Assembly: GCA_002298665.1 (NCBI GenBank) | Contig: DBKW01000032.1 | Span: 1-12,840, forward strand | From: Verrucomicrobia bacterium UBA740 | GTDB taxonomy: Bacteria > Verrucomicrobiota > Kiritimatiellia > RFP12 > UBA1067 | Length of the DNA: 12,840 bases | Direction of reading: 5' to 3' | Shown here: piece by piece, positions 1 to 7,027 of the stretch | How positions within the stretch are numbered: the stretch's first letter is position 1 | Layout of the letters: the number at the start of each line of letters is the position of its first letter | The notes under the pieces: model-generated | Databases searched by the model: none | The model's input: the letters and a program-made list of their open reading frames with translations, nothing else | Told to the model about the DNA's origin: nothing | Program-made: the position numbers and the translations under genes

Positions 1-24
1 CAGAGATACGCGGAGAACGCAGCG
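1..24. repeat. Degenerate short tandem repeat at window edge
   Basis: The first 24 bases look like successive imperfect copies of a unit of about 9 nt close to CGCRGAGAA: a partial AGAGATA, then CGCGGAGAA, then CGCAGCG. The copies are too few and too degenerate to name a repeat family, and the array may continue to the left outside the window. It lies outside any gene, upstream of the G-rich run and the first promoter. Confidence 0.3.
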
Positions 25-25
25 T

Positions 26-47
26 GGGGGCGGGGGCGGGGAACGGG
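26..47 (+). other. Possible G-quadruplex motif
   Basis: Four G-tracts of 5, 5, 4 and 3 bases (26-30, 32-36, 38-41, 45-47) are separated by loops of 1, 1 and 3 bases. This satisfies the usual G3+N1-7 folding pattern on the + (non-template) strand. It ends 12 bp before the possible -35 element of the promoter for the sigma-54 activator. The pattern is seen directly; folding and any regulatory effect are inference, and in GC-rich DNA such runs can arise by chance. Confidence 0.45.
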
Positions 48-59
48 TTGAGTTTTCTC

Positions 60-95
60 TTGTCGGCGCGTCTCGTTCCTGCTATAATGTAGGTC
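60..95 (+). promoter_or_regulatory. Extended -10 sigma-70-type promoter of the sigma-54 activator gene
   Basis: A perfect TATAAT lies at 83-88, preceded by TG at 80-81, which makes a TGnTATAAT extended -10. TTGTCG at 60-65 matches 4 of 6 bases of the TTGACA -35 consensus with a 17-bp spacer. The ATG at 96 is only 7 bases after the -10, so the expected start point (6-8 nt downstream) falls on or next to the start codon. No Shine-Dalgarno site precedes the ATG at a usable distance. The mRNA would therefore be leaderless or nearly so. Confidence 0.7.
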
Positions 96-1625
96 ATGAG
101 TGAGAAGTTGCCATCTGAAATAGCCGTTTTGCAGGAAATCACGACCGCCGTCGTGCGGGAACGCAATGTCCGCAAGCTCTTCGACCAGGTTCTCGGGATT
201 CTCGAGCGCGACATGGGCATGATCCGCGGGACAATCGCGCTTCTCGAGGGCGACGAGTTGCGCATCGAGTCGTCGACCAGCGACCTGAACAACGAGGAGC
301 GTTCGCTCGGGCGCTATCGCGTCGGGGAGGGCATCACGGGCCTCGTGGCGAAAACCGGCAAGCCCGAAGTCGTGCCGGACGTGCGCAAGGACAACCGCTT
401 CCTGAACCGGACGAAGGTCCGCGGGGCGGACGAGGCGGTTTCGTTCATTTGCGTGCCGCTCATCCATCTGGGGCAGGTGGTGGGGACGCTTTCCGTCGAC
501 CGGAAGATCCGTGCGGAAGACGGGGCGTTGGCGCGGGACGTGACGCTTTTGGGCATAATCGCGAACATCACGGCGGAAGCGGCGAGCGTCTTCCGGGAAG
601 AATGTGCGGAACATGACGCGCTCATAGAGGAGAACCGCAAGCTGCGGGGGATGATTTCGGAGGGCAATCCGGGGCACTTGATCGGGGACTGCCGCGAGAT
701 GCGGGTCGTCTACGAGCAGATCCGCCAGGTGGCGCCGAGCGACGCGACGGTTCTCATACGGGGCGAGAGCGGCACGGGCAAGGAGCTGGTGGCGCGCGCG
801 ATACAGTCCCTTTCGCTGCGCAAGGACAAGCCTTTCGTGGTGCTGAACTGCGCCGCGCTGCCCGAGGCGCTCGTCGAAAGCGAGCTTTTCGGCCACGAGA
901 AGGGGGCGTTCACCGACGCGCGCGAACGGCGCATCGGGCGGGCGGAGGCGGCGAACGGGGGCACGCTGTTTTTGGACGAAATCGGCGATTTGTCGATCGC
1001 CGTGCAGGTCAAACTTCTGCGATTCCTGCAGGAGCGCACCTTTTCGCGCGTCGGGTCGAACGAGGAGCTGCACAGCGACGTGCGGTTCATCGCCGCGACA
1101 AGCCGCAATCTGGAGGAGCTGATGGCGAAGAAGCTCTTCCGCGAGGACCTCTACTACCGGCTTTCGGTGTTCCCGATTTCCATGCCCAGCCTGGCCTCGC
1201 GCACGGGGGACATCGTCCTGCTCGCGCAGCACTTCCTCTCGAAGATGAACGTGAAATACGGCAAGCAGGTGACGCATATTTCGCCGCCGGCGGTCAACAT
1301 GCTGCAGGCCTACCAGTGGCCGGGGAACGTGCGCGAACTCGAAAACTGCATGGAACGGGCGGTTTTGACGGCGAAAGGCGACTGCATCCACAGCTACAAC
1401 CTGCCCCCGGCGCTGCAGATGCCGGAATTCGCCGAGGACCCGTTCCGCCCCGACCGCACGCTTTCCCTGGACGAACAGCTGGCGATCGCCGAAAAGCGCA
1501 TCCTGGAGAGCGCCCTCAAGCGCCATGGCGGCAACCGCAGCGCCGCGGGACGCGAGTTGGGCATTTCGCCGCGGATGATGAGCTACCGTCTGGCGCGCGC
1601 CGGCGTGAAGGACGACAATCCGTAG
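96..1625 (+). CDS. Sigma-54-dependent transcriptional activator, NifA-like (GAF, AAA+, Fis HTH)
   Basis: This 509-residue bacterial enhancer-binding protein would use ATP hydrolysis to open promoters held by sigma-54 RNA polymerase. An N-terminal GAF sensor spans about 24-165, with the NifA-like string GRYRVGEGITG at 72-82. A short linker leads to the AAA+ domain at about 195-430: Walker A GESGTGKE 223-230, Walker B LFLDE 291-295, arginine-finger region FREDLYYRL 348-356. A Fis-type helix-turn-helix lies at about 465-505. There is no receiver domain, so control is more likely by a small ligand or partner protein at GAF than by a histidine kinase. The sigma-54-contacting loop reads GAFTDA (270-275) instead of GAFTGA. 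The frame has a stop at 90-92, so 96 is the first possible ATG. NifA itself is doubtful because no nif genes are present; the activator family is certain, its targets unknown. Confidence 0.95.
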   Translation: MSEKLPSEIAVLQEITTAVVRERNVRKLFDQVLGILERDMGMIRGTIALLEGDELRIESSTSDLNNEERSLGRYRVGEGITGLVAKTGKPEVVPDVRKDNRFLNRTKVRGADEAVSFICVPLIHLGQVVGTLSVDRKIRAEDGALARDVTLLGIIANITAEAASVFREECAEHDALIEENRKLRGMISEGNPGHLIGDCREMRVVYEQIRQVAPSDATVLIRGESGTGKELVARAIQSLSLRKDKPFVVLNCAALPEALVESELFGHEKGAFTDARERRIGRAEAANGGTLFLDEIGDLSIAVQVKLLRFLQERTFSRVGSNEELHSDVRFIAATSRNLEELMAKKLFREDLYYRLSVFPISMPSLASRTGDIVLLAQHFLSKMNVKYGKQVTHISPPAVNMLQAYQWPGNVRELENCMERAVLTAKGDCIHSYNLPPALQMPEFAEDPFRPDRTLSLDEQLAIAEKRILESALKRHGGNRSAAGRELGISPRMMSYRLARAGVKDDNP

Positions 1626-1655
1626 GCCGGTCGCCCGATTCCCGCCACTAGTCTT

Positions 1656-1663
1656 GGACGTCC
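1656..1663. promoter_or_regulatory. Perfect 8-bp palindrome GGACGTCC upstream of the glyQS promoter
   Basis: GGACGTCC is self-complementary and lies 9 bp upstream of the TATAAT of the second promoter, where a -35 element would otherwise be expected. It could be a half-turn operator or an activator site, but a single 8-bp palindrome in GC-rich DNA is weak evidence. Confidence 0.2.
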
Positions 1664-1669
1664 GAAATA

Positions 1670-1688
1670 TGGTATAATATGCGTCACT
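1670..1688 (+). promoter_or_regulatory. Extended -10 promoter of the glyQS-led operon
   Basis: TGGTATAAT at 1670-1678 is a perfect extended -10 (TGnTATAAT). No good -35 sits at 16-18 bp; TTGGAC at 1654-1659 is only 13 bp away, so the extended -10 probably carries the promoter. The start codon at 1689 is 10 bases after the -10, which predicts a leader of about 3 nt. No Shine-Dalgarno site precedes it. GTCA at 1683-1686 sits at the same distance from the -10 as GTCA at 93-96 in the first promoter. This promoter probably drives the following nine genes. Confidence 0.7.
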
Positions 1689-3272
1689 ATGGCAGAAGAA
1701 AATAAATCGTCTTTGGATGCGCTGAGCGCGCTGTGCAAGCGCCGCGGCTTCATATACCACTCCTCCGAAATCTACGGGGGCATGCCCGGGTTCTGGGACT
1801 ACGGTCCCTTGGGCTGCGAGTTGAAGATGAACGTCAAGCAGGCGTGGTGGCAGTTCACGGTGCGCGGGCGCGAGGACGTCGTCGGGCTGGACGCGACGAT
1901 CATCATGCATCCGCGCATCTGGAAGGCGTCGGGCCATCTGGACACGTTCTCCGACCCGATGACGATGTGCAAGGACTGCAAGAAGCTGATGCGCTCCGAC
2001 CAGGTGGCGGACATCTACGCCGACCAGAAGAAGAAGCCCCAGCCGAAGATTCCGGGCAGCACGTTCTTCTGTCCGTACTGCGGGGGCGAGCTGACGGAGC
2101 CCAAGCCGTTCAACCTGATGTTCAAGACGGTTGTCGGGCCGATCGACGACCCCGCCAACGTGGCGTATCTGCGGCCGGAGACGGCGCAGGCCATCTTCGC
2201 GCAGTTCCAGAACGTGACGGCCACCTCGCGCATGACCGTGCCCTACGGCATCGCGCAGATGGGCAAGAGCTTCCGCAACGAGGTCACGCCGCGCAACTAC
2301 ACGTTCCGCAGCCGCGAATTCGAGCAGATGGAACTCGAGTTCTTCATCCGTCCGGACGAGGCGACCGAGATTCTGCACGGCCACATCGTGACGCTGGCGG
2401 ACGGTCCCGACCTCGACGGCCCCGTGCAGGACGACTGGGGCTGGGAAGTCTGGCACAAGTACTGGGTCGAGCGCCGCAAGCGCTTCCTGAACGCGGTGGG
2501 CCTGCCGACGGCGCATTTCGTCGAATACTGGCAGAAGCCGGACGAGCTGGCGCACTACGCCCGGGCCTGCGTGGACATCGAGTACGATTTCCCCTTCGGG
2601 CGCCAGGAGCTGGAGGGCATCGCCGCGCGCAGCGACTTCGACCTCACGCAGCACCAGAAGTTCTCGGGCGAAAGCCAGATGGTCTTCGACGATCCGCTCA
2701 AGCAGGCGGCCAAGAAGATGGACGAGGCGGCGAAGGCGGCGTTCGTGGACAAGGTCCAGGCGGACTGGGTGGCGCGCGGGAAGGATGCGCGCGCGGCCGA
2801 GGCGTTCTGCCAGGCGCTTTTCGAGGGCAAGTACGTGCCGCACGTGATCGAGCCGTCGGCGGGCGTGGACCGGTTGATGCTCGCGCTTCTCTGCGAGGCG
2901 TACGAAGAGCAGAAGCTGACGGACGAGAAGGGCAAGGAAGACGTCCGCACGGTCCTGCACCTGCATCCGAAGGTGGCGCCGGTCAAGGTGGCGGTCTTCC
3001 CGCTCATCAAGAAGGACGAGGCGCAGTACCGTCTGGCGCGCGAAATCTTCGAGAAGCTGCAGAAGAAGGTCAATTGCCAGTGGGACGTGTCGGGCGCGAT
3101 CGGCCGCCGCTACCGCCGGCAGGACGAGGCGGGCACCCCGTGGTGCATCACCGTCGACGGCCAGACCGCGCAGGACGGCACGTTCACCGTGCGCGAACGC
3201 GATTCCATGGCGCAAAAGCGCATGACGTACGCCGAATTCCTGGCGCAGATGACCGACGCGCTCGAATTCTGA
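1689..3272 (+). CDS. glyQS: Glycyl-tRNA synthetase, single-chain homodimeric (alpha2) type
   Basis: This 527-residue class II synthetase charges tRNA-Gly with glycine in the cytoplasm. The N-terminal signature YGGMPGFWDYGPLG (29-42) is typical of the alpha2 enzyme. A zinc-type pair follows: C94-x2-C97 and C128-x2-C131. LRPETAQAIF (161-170), motif 2 beginning FRNEVTPRNYTFRSREFEQM (195-214) and motif 3 EPSAGVDRL (388-396) form the catalytic core. The anticodon-binding domain spans about 430-527, with VSGAIGRRYRRQDEAGTPWC at 467-486. Length is slightly above the bacterial norm of roughly 460 residues. It is the first gene after the extended -10 promoter and lies 25 bp before the PurF-like gene. 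The ATG at 1689 has no ribosome binding site, fitting a near-leaderless message. The 63-bp gap upstream is too short for a T-box leader. Confidence 0.97.
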   Translation: MAEENKSSLDALSALCKRRGFIYHSSEIYGGMPGFWDYGPLGCELKMNVKQAWWQFTVRGREDVVGLDATIIMHPRIWKASGHLDTFSDPMTMCKDCKKLMRSDQVADIYADQKKKPQPKIPGSTFFCPYCGGELTEPKPFNLMFKTVVGPIDDPANVAYLRPETAQAIFAQFQNVTATSRMTVPYGIAQMGKSFRNEVTPRNYTFRSREFEQMELEFFIRPDEATEILHGHIVTLADGPDLDGPVQDDWGWEVWHKYWVERRKRFLNAVGLPTAHFVEYWQKPDELAHYARACVDIEYDFPFGRQELEGIAARSDFDLTQHQKFSGESQMVFDDPLKQAAKKMDEAAKAAFVDKVQADWVARGKDARAAEAFCQALFEGKYVPHVIEPSAGVDRLMLALLCEAYEEQKLTDEKGKEDVRTVLHLHPKVAPVKVAVFPLIKKDEAQYRLAREIFEKLQKKVNCQWDVSGAIGRRYRRQDEAGTPWCITVDGQTAQDGTFTVRERDSMAQKRMTYAEFLAQMTDALEF

Positions 3273-3286
3273 GCCAACCCGAAGGC

Positions 3287-3293
3287 AGGAGGA
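3287..3293 (+). promoter_or_regulatory. Strong Shine-Dalgarno site AGGAGGA of the PurF-like gene
   Basis: AGGAGG at 3287-3292 is a full anti-SD match 5 bases before the ATG at 3298. It fixes the start of the PurF-like protein, and so the placing of Cys5. It also shows that this organism uses ordinary Shine-Dalgarno initiation inside the operon, in contrast to the two promoter-proximal genes that have none. Confidence 0.85.
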
Positions 3294-3297
3294 AAAC

Positions 3298-4764
3298 ATG
3301 GGCGGATTTTGCGGTGTCGTCTCGAAGGGCGATTGCGTGGGCGATCTTTTCTTCGGCACGGACTACCATTCGCACCTCGGCACGCACCGGGGCGGTCTGG
3401 CGGTGCTGGGCCCGGCGGGCTTCCAGCGCGCCATCCACAACATCCAGAACGCGCCGTTCCGCACGAAGCTGGAGGAAGACGCCGCGCGGTTCGCCGGCCA
3501 CACGGGCATCGGCGTCATTTCGGACACCGACCCGCAGCCGCTCGTGATCTGCTCGAAGCTCGGGATGTTCGCCATCGTGACGGTGGGTCTGATCGCGAAC
3601 ATCGAGGAACTCAAGAAGGAGCTTTTCGACGCGCACGGCTCCCAGCTGCAGTATTCGACGACGAGCGGCATGGTGGGCCCGACGGAAGTCGTTTCGGCGA
3701 TGATCGCCACGCGGGATTCGCTCGTGGAGGGCCTGCGCTACGTGCAGGAAAAGGTCCGCGGCAGCTGTTCCATTCTGCTGATCGCCGAAGACGGCACGCT
3801 CTACGCCGCGCGCGACCGCTACGGCCGCACGCCGATCGTCGTCGGACGCAAGGAGACGGCGCGCATCGCCCTGCAGGAGAGTTGCGCGCTCCTGAACCTG
3901 GGCTACGAGCACGAACGCGACCTCGGGCCGGGCGAAATCGCCGCGCTACGTCCGGATGGCGTCGAGACGCTCGTCCCGCCCGGGGAGAAGATGGCGATCT
4001 GCTCGTTTTTGTGGGTCTACTACGGCTTCCCGGCTTCGTCCTACGAGGGGCGGAACGTCGAGATGGCGCGCTACCGGTGCGGCGGGGCGCTGGCGCGGCG
4101 CAATCCGGTGCCGGCGGACGCCGCGTGCGGGATCCCCGATTCGGGCACGTCCCACGCGCTCGGCTACGCCCACGAGGCGGGGATCAAGTACGCGCGGCCG
4201 TTCGTGAAGTACACGCCGACCTGGGCGCGCAGCTTCATGCCGCAGGACCAGCGTCAGCGCGAGAAGGTCGCGTCCATGAAGCTCATCCCCATCCCGGGGC
4301 TCATCAAGGACCGGCGGCTCGTCTTCTGCGACGACTCGATCGTCCGCGGCACGCAGCTCGGCAAGCAGGCCGACCGCCTGTACAAGGAGGGGTGCCGCGA
4401 AATGCACGTGCGCATCGCCTGCCCGCCGCTCCTCTATCCGTGCAAGTTCATCAATTTTTCGCGTTCCAAGAGCGAATACGACCTGATCACGCGGCGCTAT
4501 ATTCGCGATACGGAAGGCGAGGGCGCGTCCGTCGACAAGTACGCCGACCCGGCGGGCGAGCCGTACAAGAACATGGTGGAGTACATCCGCTCCACGCTCA
4601 ACCTGACCTCGCTCGCGTTCCAGACGGTGGACGACCTCGTCGCGGCGATCGGCCTGCCCAAGGACCGCGTCTGCACCTACTGCTGGACGGGCCGGGACGT
4701 GTCGGAAGGCGCCGGGTGCGGGGAATGTCCGTGCCGGGCGGCGGAAAAGAAGGAGAACAAGTAA
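3298..4764 (+). CDS. purF: Amidophosphoribosyltransferase family protein (PurF-like) with atypical glutaminase site
   Basis: PurF makes phosphoribosylamine from PRPP and glutamine, the first committed step of purine synthesis. In this 488-residue protein the C-terminal phosphoribosyltransferase half is clear: IPDSGTSHALGYAHEAGIKY, and the PRPP loop LVFCDDSIVRGTQLG (341-355). Cys5 in MGGFCGVV is the candidate N-terminal nucleophile after loss of a four-residue propeptide. C225, C382, C459 and C462 sit where Bacillus-type PurF binds a 4Fe-4S cluster; C474, C477 and C479 form an extra tail cluster. The usual glutamine-binding motifs are not recognisable: HxRYST is replaced near GIGVISDTDPQPL (70-82), the HNG oxyanion element reads TVG (95-97), and SDTE reads SGMVGPTE (123-130). 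I recall similar 'MGGF' homologues in Bacteroidetes and Clostridia, unchecked. Family membership is firm; whether this is the main purine enzyme is open. The stop overlaps gltX by one base. Confidence 0.85.
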   Translation: MGGFCGVVSKGDCVGDLFFGTDYHSHLGTHRGGLAVLGPAGFQRAIHNIQNAPFRTKLEEDAARFAGHTGIGVISDTDPQPLVICSKLGMFAIVTVGLIANIEELKKELFDAHGSQLQYSTTSGMVGPTEVVSAMIATRDSLVEGLRYVQEKVRGSCSILLIAEDGTLYAARDRYGRTPIVVGRKETARIALQESCALLNLGYEHERDLGPGEIAALRPDGVETLVPPGEKMAICSFLWVYYGFPASSYEGRNVEMARYRCGGALARRNPVPADAACGIPDSGTSHALGYAHEAGIKYARPFVKYTPTWARSFMPQDQRQREKVASMKLIPIPGLIKDRRLVFCDDSIVRGTQLGKQADRLYKEGCREMHVRIACPPLLYPCKFINFSRSKSEYDLITRRYIRDTEGEGASVDKYADPAGEPYKNMVEYIRSTLNLTSLAFQTVDDLVAAIGLPKDRVCTYCWTGRDVSEGAGCGECPCRAAEKKENK

Positions 4765-6080
4765 TGTCTGAAGTACGTGTGCGTTTCGCCCCTTCGCCGA
4801 CGGGCAAGGTCCATATCGGGAACATCCGCGCGGCCATCTACAACTGGCTGTATGCGCGGCATACGGGCGGCAAGTTCCTTTTGCGCATCGAGGACACCGA
4901 CCTCGAGCGCTCGACGCCGGAGGCGATCGCCGCGGTGATGGACGCGATGAAGTGGCTCGGGCTCGACTACGACGAGCCGGTCTTCTACCAGACGAAGAAC
5001 GTCGCGCGCCACCTGGAATGCGTCGAGAAGCTGCTCGCCAGCGGCCACGCCTACAAGGTCGAGCGCACCTCGCGCGAGGGCAAGACCGGCGTCGTCACCA
5101 TGTTCCGGATGCCCAAGGAAGGCGTCATCGAATTCAACGACATCGTCAAGGGCCCCATGGCCAAGAAGGCGGAAGACATCCAGGACTTCGCCATCGTGCG
5201 CTCGGACGGCTCGCCCATCTTCCACATCGCCAACGTGGTGGACGACATCGACCAGAACATCACGCACATCATCCGCGGCGACGACCATGTGGAGAACACG
5301 TTCAAGCACATCTGCATCTTCAAGGCGCTGGGGGCGCCCGTGCCGCAGTACGGGCATCTTTCCATGATCGTCAACGCGCAGGGCAAGCCGTATTCGAAGC
5401 GCGACGGCGCGGCGTTCGTGGGCGAATTCAAGGAGCAGGGCTACCTGCCCGAGGCGCTCTTCAACTATCTGCTCCTCCTGGGGTGGAATCCCGGCGACGA
5501 GCGGGAAGTCCTGACGAAGGAGGAGATGATCCGTCTCTTCGACCTGGCGAAGGTGCACGTCACCGCGGCGAAATTCGACCTGAAGAAGCTGCAGTGGATG
5601 AACGGCGAGTACATCAAGCGCATGCCGCGCGCGGCGTTCCTGGACGAGCTGCGCGCCCGGGTCGCCCGGGCGGGGCTCGCGATCCCGCCGACGTTCGACC
5701 TCGACTTGCTCGCCGACCAGCTCCAGGTGCGCACGAAGTTCCTGAACGACATGCCGGGCAACTGCGCCTACTTCTTCACGGACGATTATCCGTTCGACGA
5801 GAAGAGCGTCGAGAAACGCCTGAAAAAGCCGGGCGTCAAGGCGATTCTGCTCGATTTGGCGGATCGTTTCGCGGCGCTCCCGGAGTGGACGGCCGCGGCG
5901 GGCGAGGCGATGGTCAAGGAACTTTCCCAGGGGCAGGGCATGGGCCCGTGGGTGCACCCCATTCGCGTCGCCGTCTCGGGCCGCATGGACGGTCCGGGCC
6001 TCTTCGAGATGCTGGAGCTGCTCGGACGCGAACGGACGGTCGCGCGTCTGCGGAACGCCGCGGAGAAATACGCGCTGTGA
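4764..6080 (+). CDS. gltX: Glutamyl-tRNA synthetase, short form without zinc module
   Basis: This 438-residue class I synthetase charges tRNA with glutamate. It has the HIGH-type motif PSPTGKVHIGN (10-20), FLLRIEDTDLERS (38-50), IRGDDH (170-175), and the KMSKS-type loop KPYSKRDG (208-215). The C-terminal end has the usual VSGRMDGPGLFEMLELLG (404-421). E. coli GltX is 471 residues; most of the difference lies after HAYK (95-98), where the Cys/His zinc module is absent and the chain runs to the MFRMPKEG strand within about 15 residues. The KLSKRHG loop of proteobacterial enzymes reads PYSKRDG here. The ATG at 4764 shares its A with the TAA of the PurF-like gene (TAATG), and AAGGAG lies 8 bases upstream, so translation is probably coupled. 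Whether it also mischarges tRNA-Gln cannot be told from this sequence. Confidence 0.96.
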   Translation: MSEVRVRFAPSPTGKVHIGNIRAAIYNWLYARHTGGKFLLRIEDTDLERSTPEAIAAVMDAMKWLGLDYDEPVFYQTKNVARHLECVEKLLASGHAYKVERTSREGKTGVVTMFRMPKEGVIEFNDIVKGPMAKKAEDIQDFAIVRSDGSPIFHIANVVDDIDQNITHIIRGDDHVENTFKHICIFKALGAPVPQYGHLSMIVNAQGKPYSKRDGAAFVGEFKEQGYLPEALFNYLLLLGWNPGDEREVLTKEEMIRLFDLAKVHVTAAKFDLKKLQWMNGEYIKRMPRAAFLDELRARVARAGLAIPPTFDLDLLADQLQVRTKFLNDMPGNCAYFFTDDYPFDEKSVEKRLKKPGVKAILLDLADRFAALPEWTAAAGEAMVKELSQGQGMGPWVHPIRVAVSGRMDGPGLFEMLELLGRERTVARLRNAAEKYAL

Positions 6081-7027
6081 GTACGCTTTGGGCCGGCTAT
6101 AGCGCGAGCGATTTCGCGGGGCGCCGGGGCGAGGCCGCGCGCGCGGCGCTGCCGCCGGACGCCGTCTTCTTCGTGTTCGACGTCTACCAGAAGCATGCGC
6201 TGGAACATGTGTTGCCGGGCGCGCACGTCGTCTGCGCGGCGCACGTTCCGCCGGGCGAGTGGGACGAAATCCGCCTCAAGACGGGCCCGAAGCGCATGGC
6301 CGGCGAACTCGCCCTGAGCCTCCTGCAGGAAATCCACCTCCTCAAGCCGCGGCGTTTCACGCTCGACTGGGAAGGGCGCGAGCGCGACAAGAACGAATTC
6401 CTCGACAAGATCCGCAAGGATCCGGACCGCGTGCGCGACTTCGGGGCGACGTGGACGGCGAGCGTGCCGGGCGGCCCCCGGCTGGCGTTCAAGAGCTATC
6501 CCGGCTGTTTCTGCCACCGGCGGCTGGACGAAGGGGGGCTCGCGCTCGCCGAAGTCGTGGCCCGCGACTGGGCGGGGAAGACGGCGGAAGGCGAACCGCG
6601 GCGCCTGCTCGACATGGGCTGCGGGTGCGGGCTCGTCTCGTGCCTGGTCGCGTCCGTCGTGCCCAATCTCTCCCTGACGCTGATCGACTCCCACGCCCGC
6701 GCCGTGGAAGCCGCGCGGGAGAACGTCGCCTCGTTCGGCTATCCGGCGGAAGTCGTGCTCGCGGACGACGGCATCGCGACGCTCAAGAACGCCAAGCACC
6801 GCTTCGACATTTTCGTCGGCAATCCGCCCTACTATTCGGACTACCGCATCGCCGACCTGTTCCTGGACACGGCGCGCAAGGCGCTCAAGTGGGGCGGCGC
6901 GTGCTACACGGTCTGCAAGAACGCCGCGGGGCTGGAACCGGTGCAGAAGCGCTATTTCCCGTCCGTCGAAATCGTCCACCGGCGCGGCTATGCGGTGTTG
7001 AAATCCATTCACAAGGAGTTTTTATGA
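6077..7027 (+). CDS. Class I SAM-dependent methyltransferase, RsmC-like
   Basis: This 316-residue protein resembles the RsmC/RlmG group, which methylates guanine N2 in ribosomal RNA. Residues 1-140 form a poorly conserved domain without SAM motifs, as expected for the degenerate N-terminal half of these enzymes. YPGCFCHRRLDEG (141-153) matches the RsmC pre-domain motif, followed by SAM motif I LLDMGCGCGLVS (177-188) and the catalytic NPPY (249-252), typical of methylation of an exocyclic amino group. The GTG start at 6077 overlaps the gltX stop by 4 bases; GGAG at 6062-6065 is a fair ribosome site, and the frame begins to look protein-like only here, so longer upstream starts are rejected. 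It overlaps the next gene by 4 bases. The fold is firm; the exact rRNA target is inference. Confidence 0.85.
   Translation: MSTLWAGYSASDFAGRRGEAARAALPPDAVFFVFDVYQKHALEHVLPGAHVVCAAHVPPGEWDEIRLKTGPKRMAGELALSLLQEIHLLKPRRFTLDWEGRERDKNEFLDKIRKDPDRVRDFGATWTASVPGGPRLAFKSYPGCFCHRRLDEGGLALAEVVARDWAGKTAEGEPRRLLDMGCGCGLVSCLVASVVPNLSLTLIDSHARAVEAARENVASFGYPAEVVLADDGIATLKNAKHRFDIFVGNPPYYSDYRIADLFLDTARKALKWGGACYTVCKNAAGLEPVQKRYFPSVEIVHRRGYAVLKSIHKEFL

Noticed and set aside
96..1625. Assignment of gene 1 as the nitrogen-fixation activator NifA
   Set aside because: The domain order is NifA-like, but no nif genes or sigma-54 (-24/-12) promoter is seen here; only the family name is supported.
1626..1688. Possible T-box or other leader riboswitch before the glycyl-tRNA synthetase gene
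   Set aside because: Only 63 bases are available, the promoter -10 lies 10 bases before the ATG, and there is no T-box sequence or terminator hairpin.
1679..1705. Tiny upstream frame starting with ATG inside the glyQS promoter and ending in TAA within the gene
   Set aside because: Its ATG lies upstream of the expected transcription start, so it would not be in the mRNA.
1733..3547. 604-codon + strand frame overlapping glyQS
   Set aside because: Low-complexity Arg/Gly/Ala-rich product without motifs, fully overlapping the GlyRS frame, which has all class II motifs.
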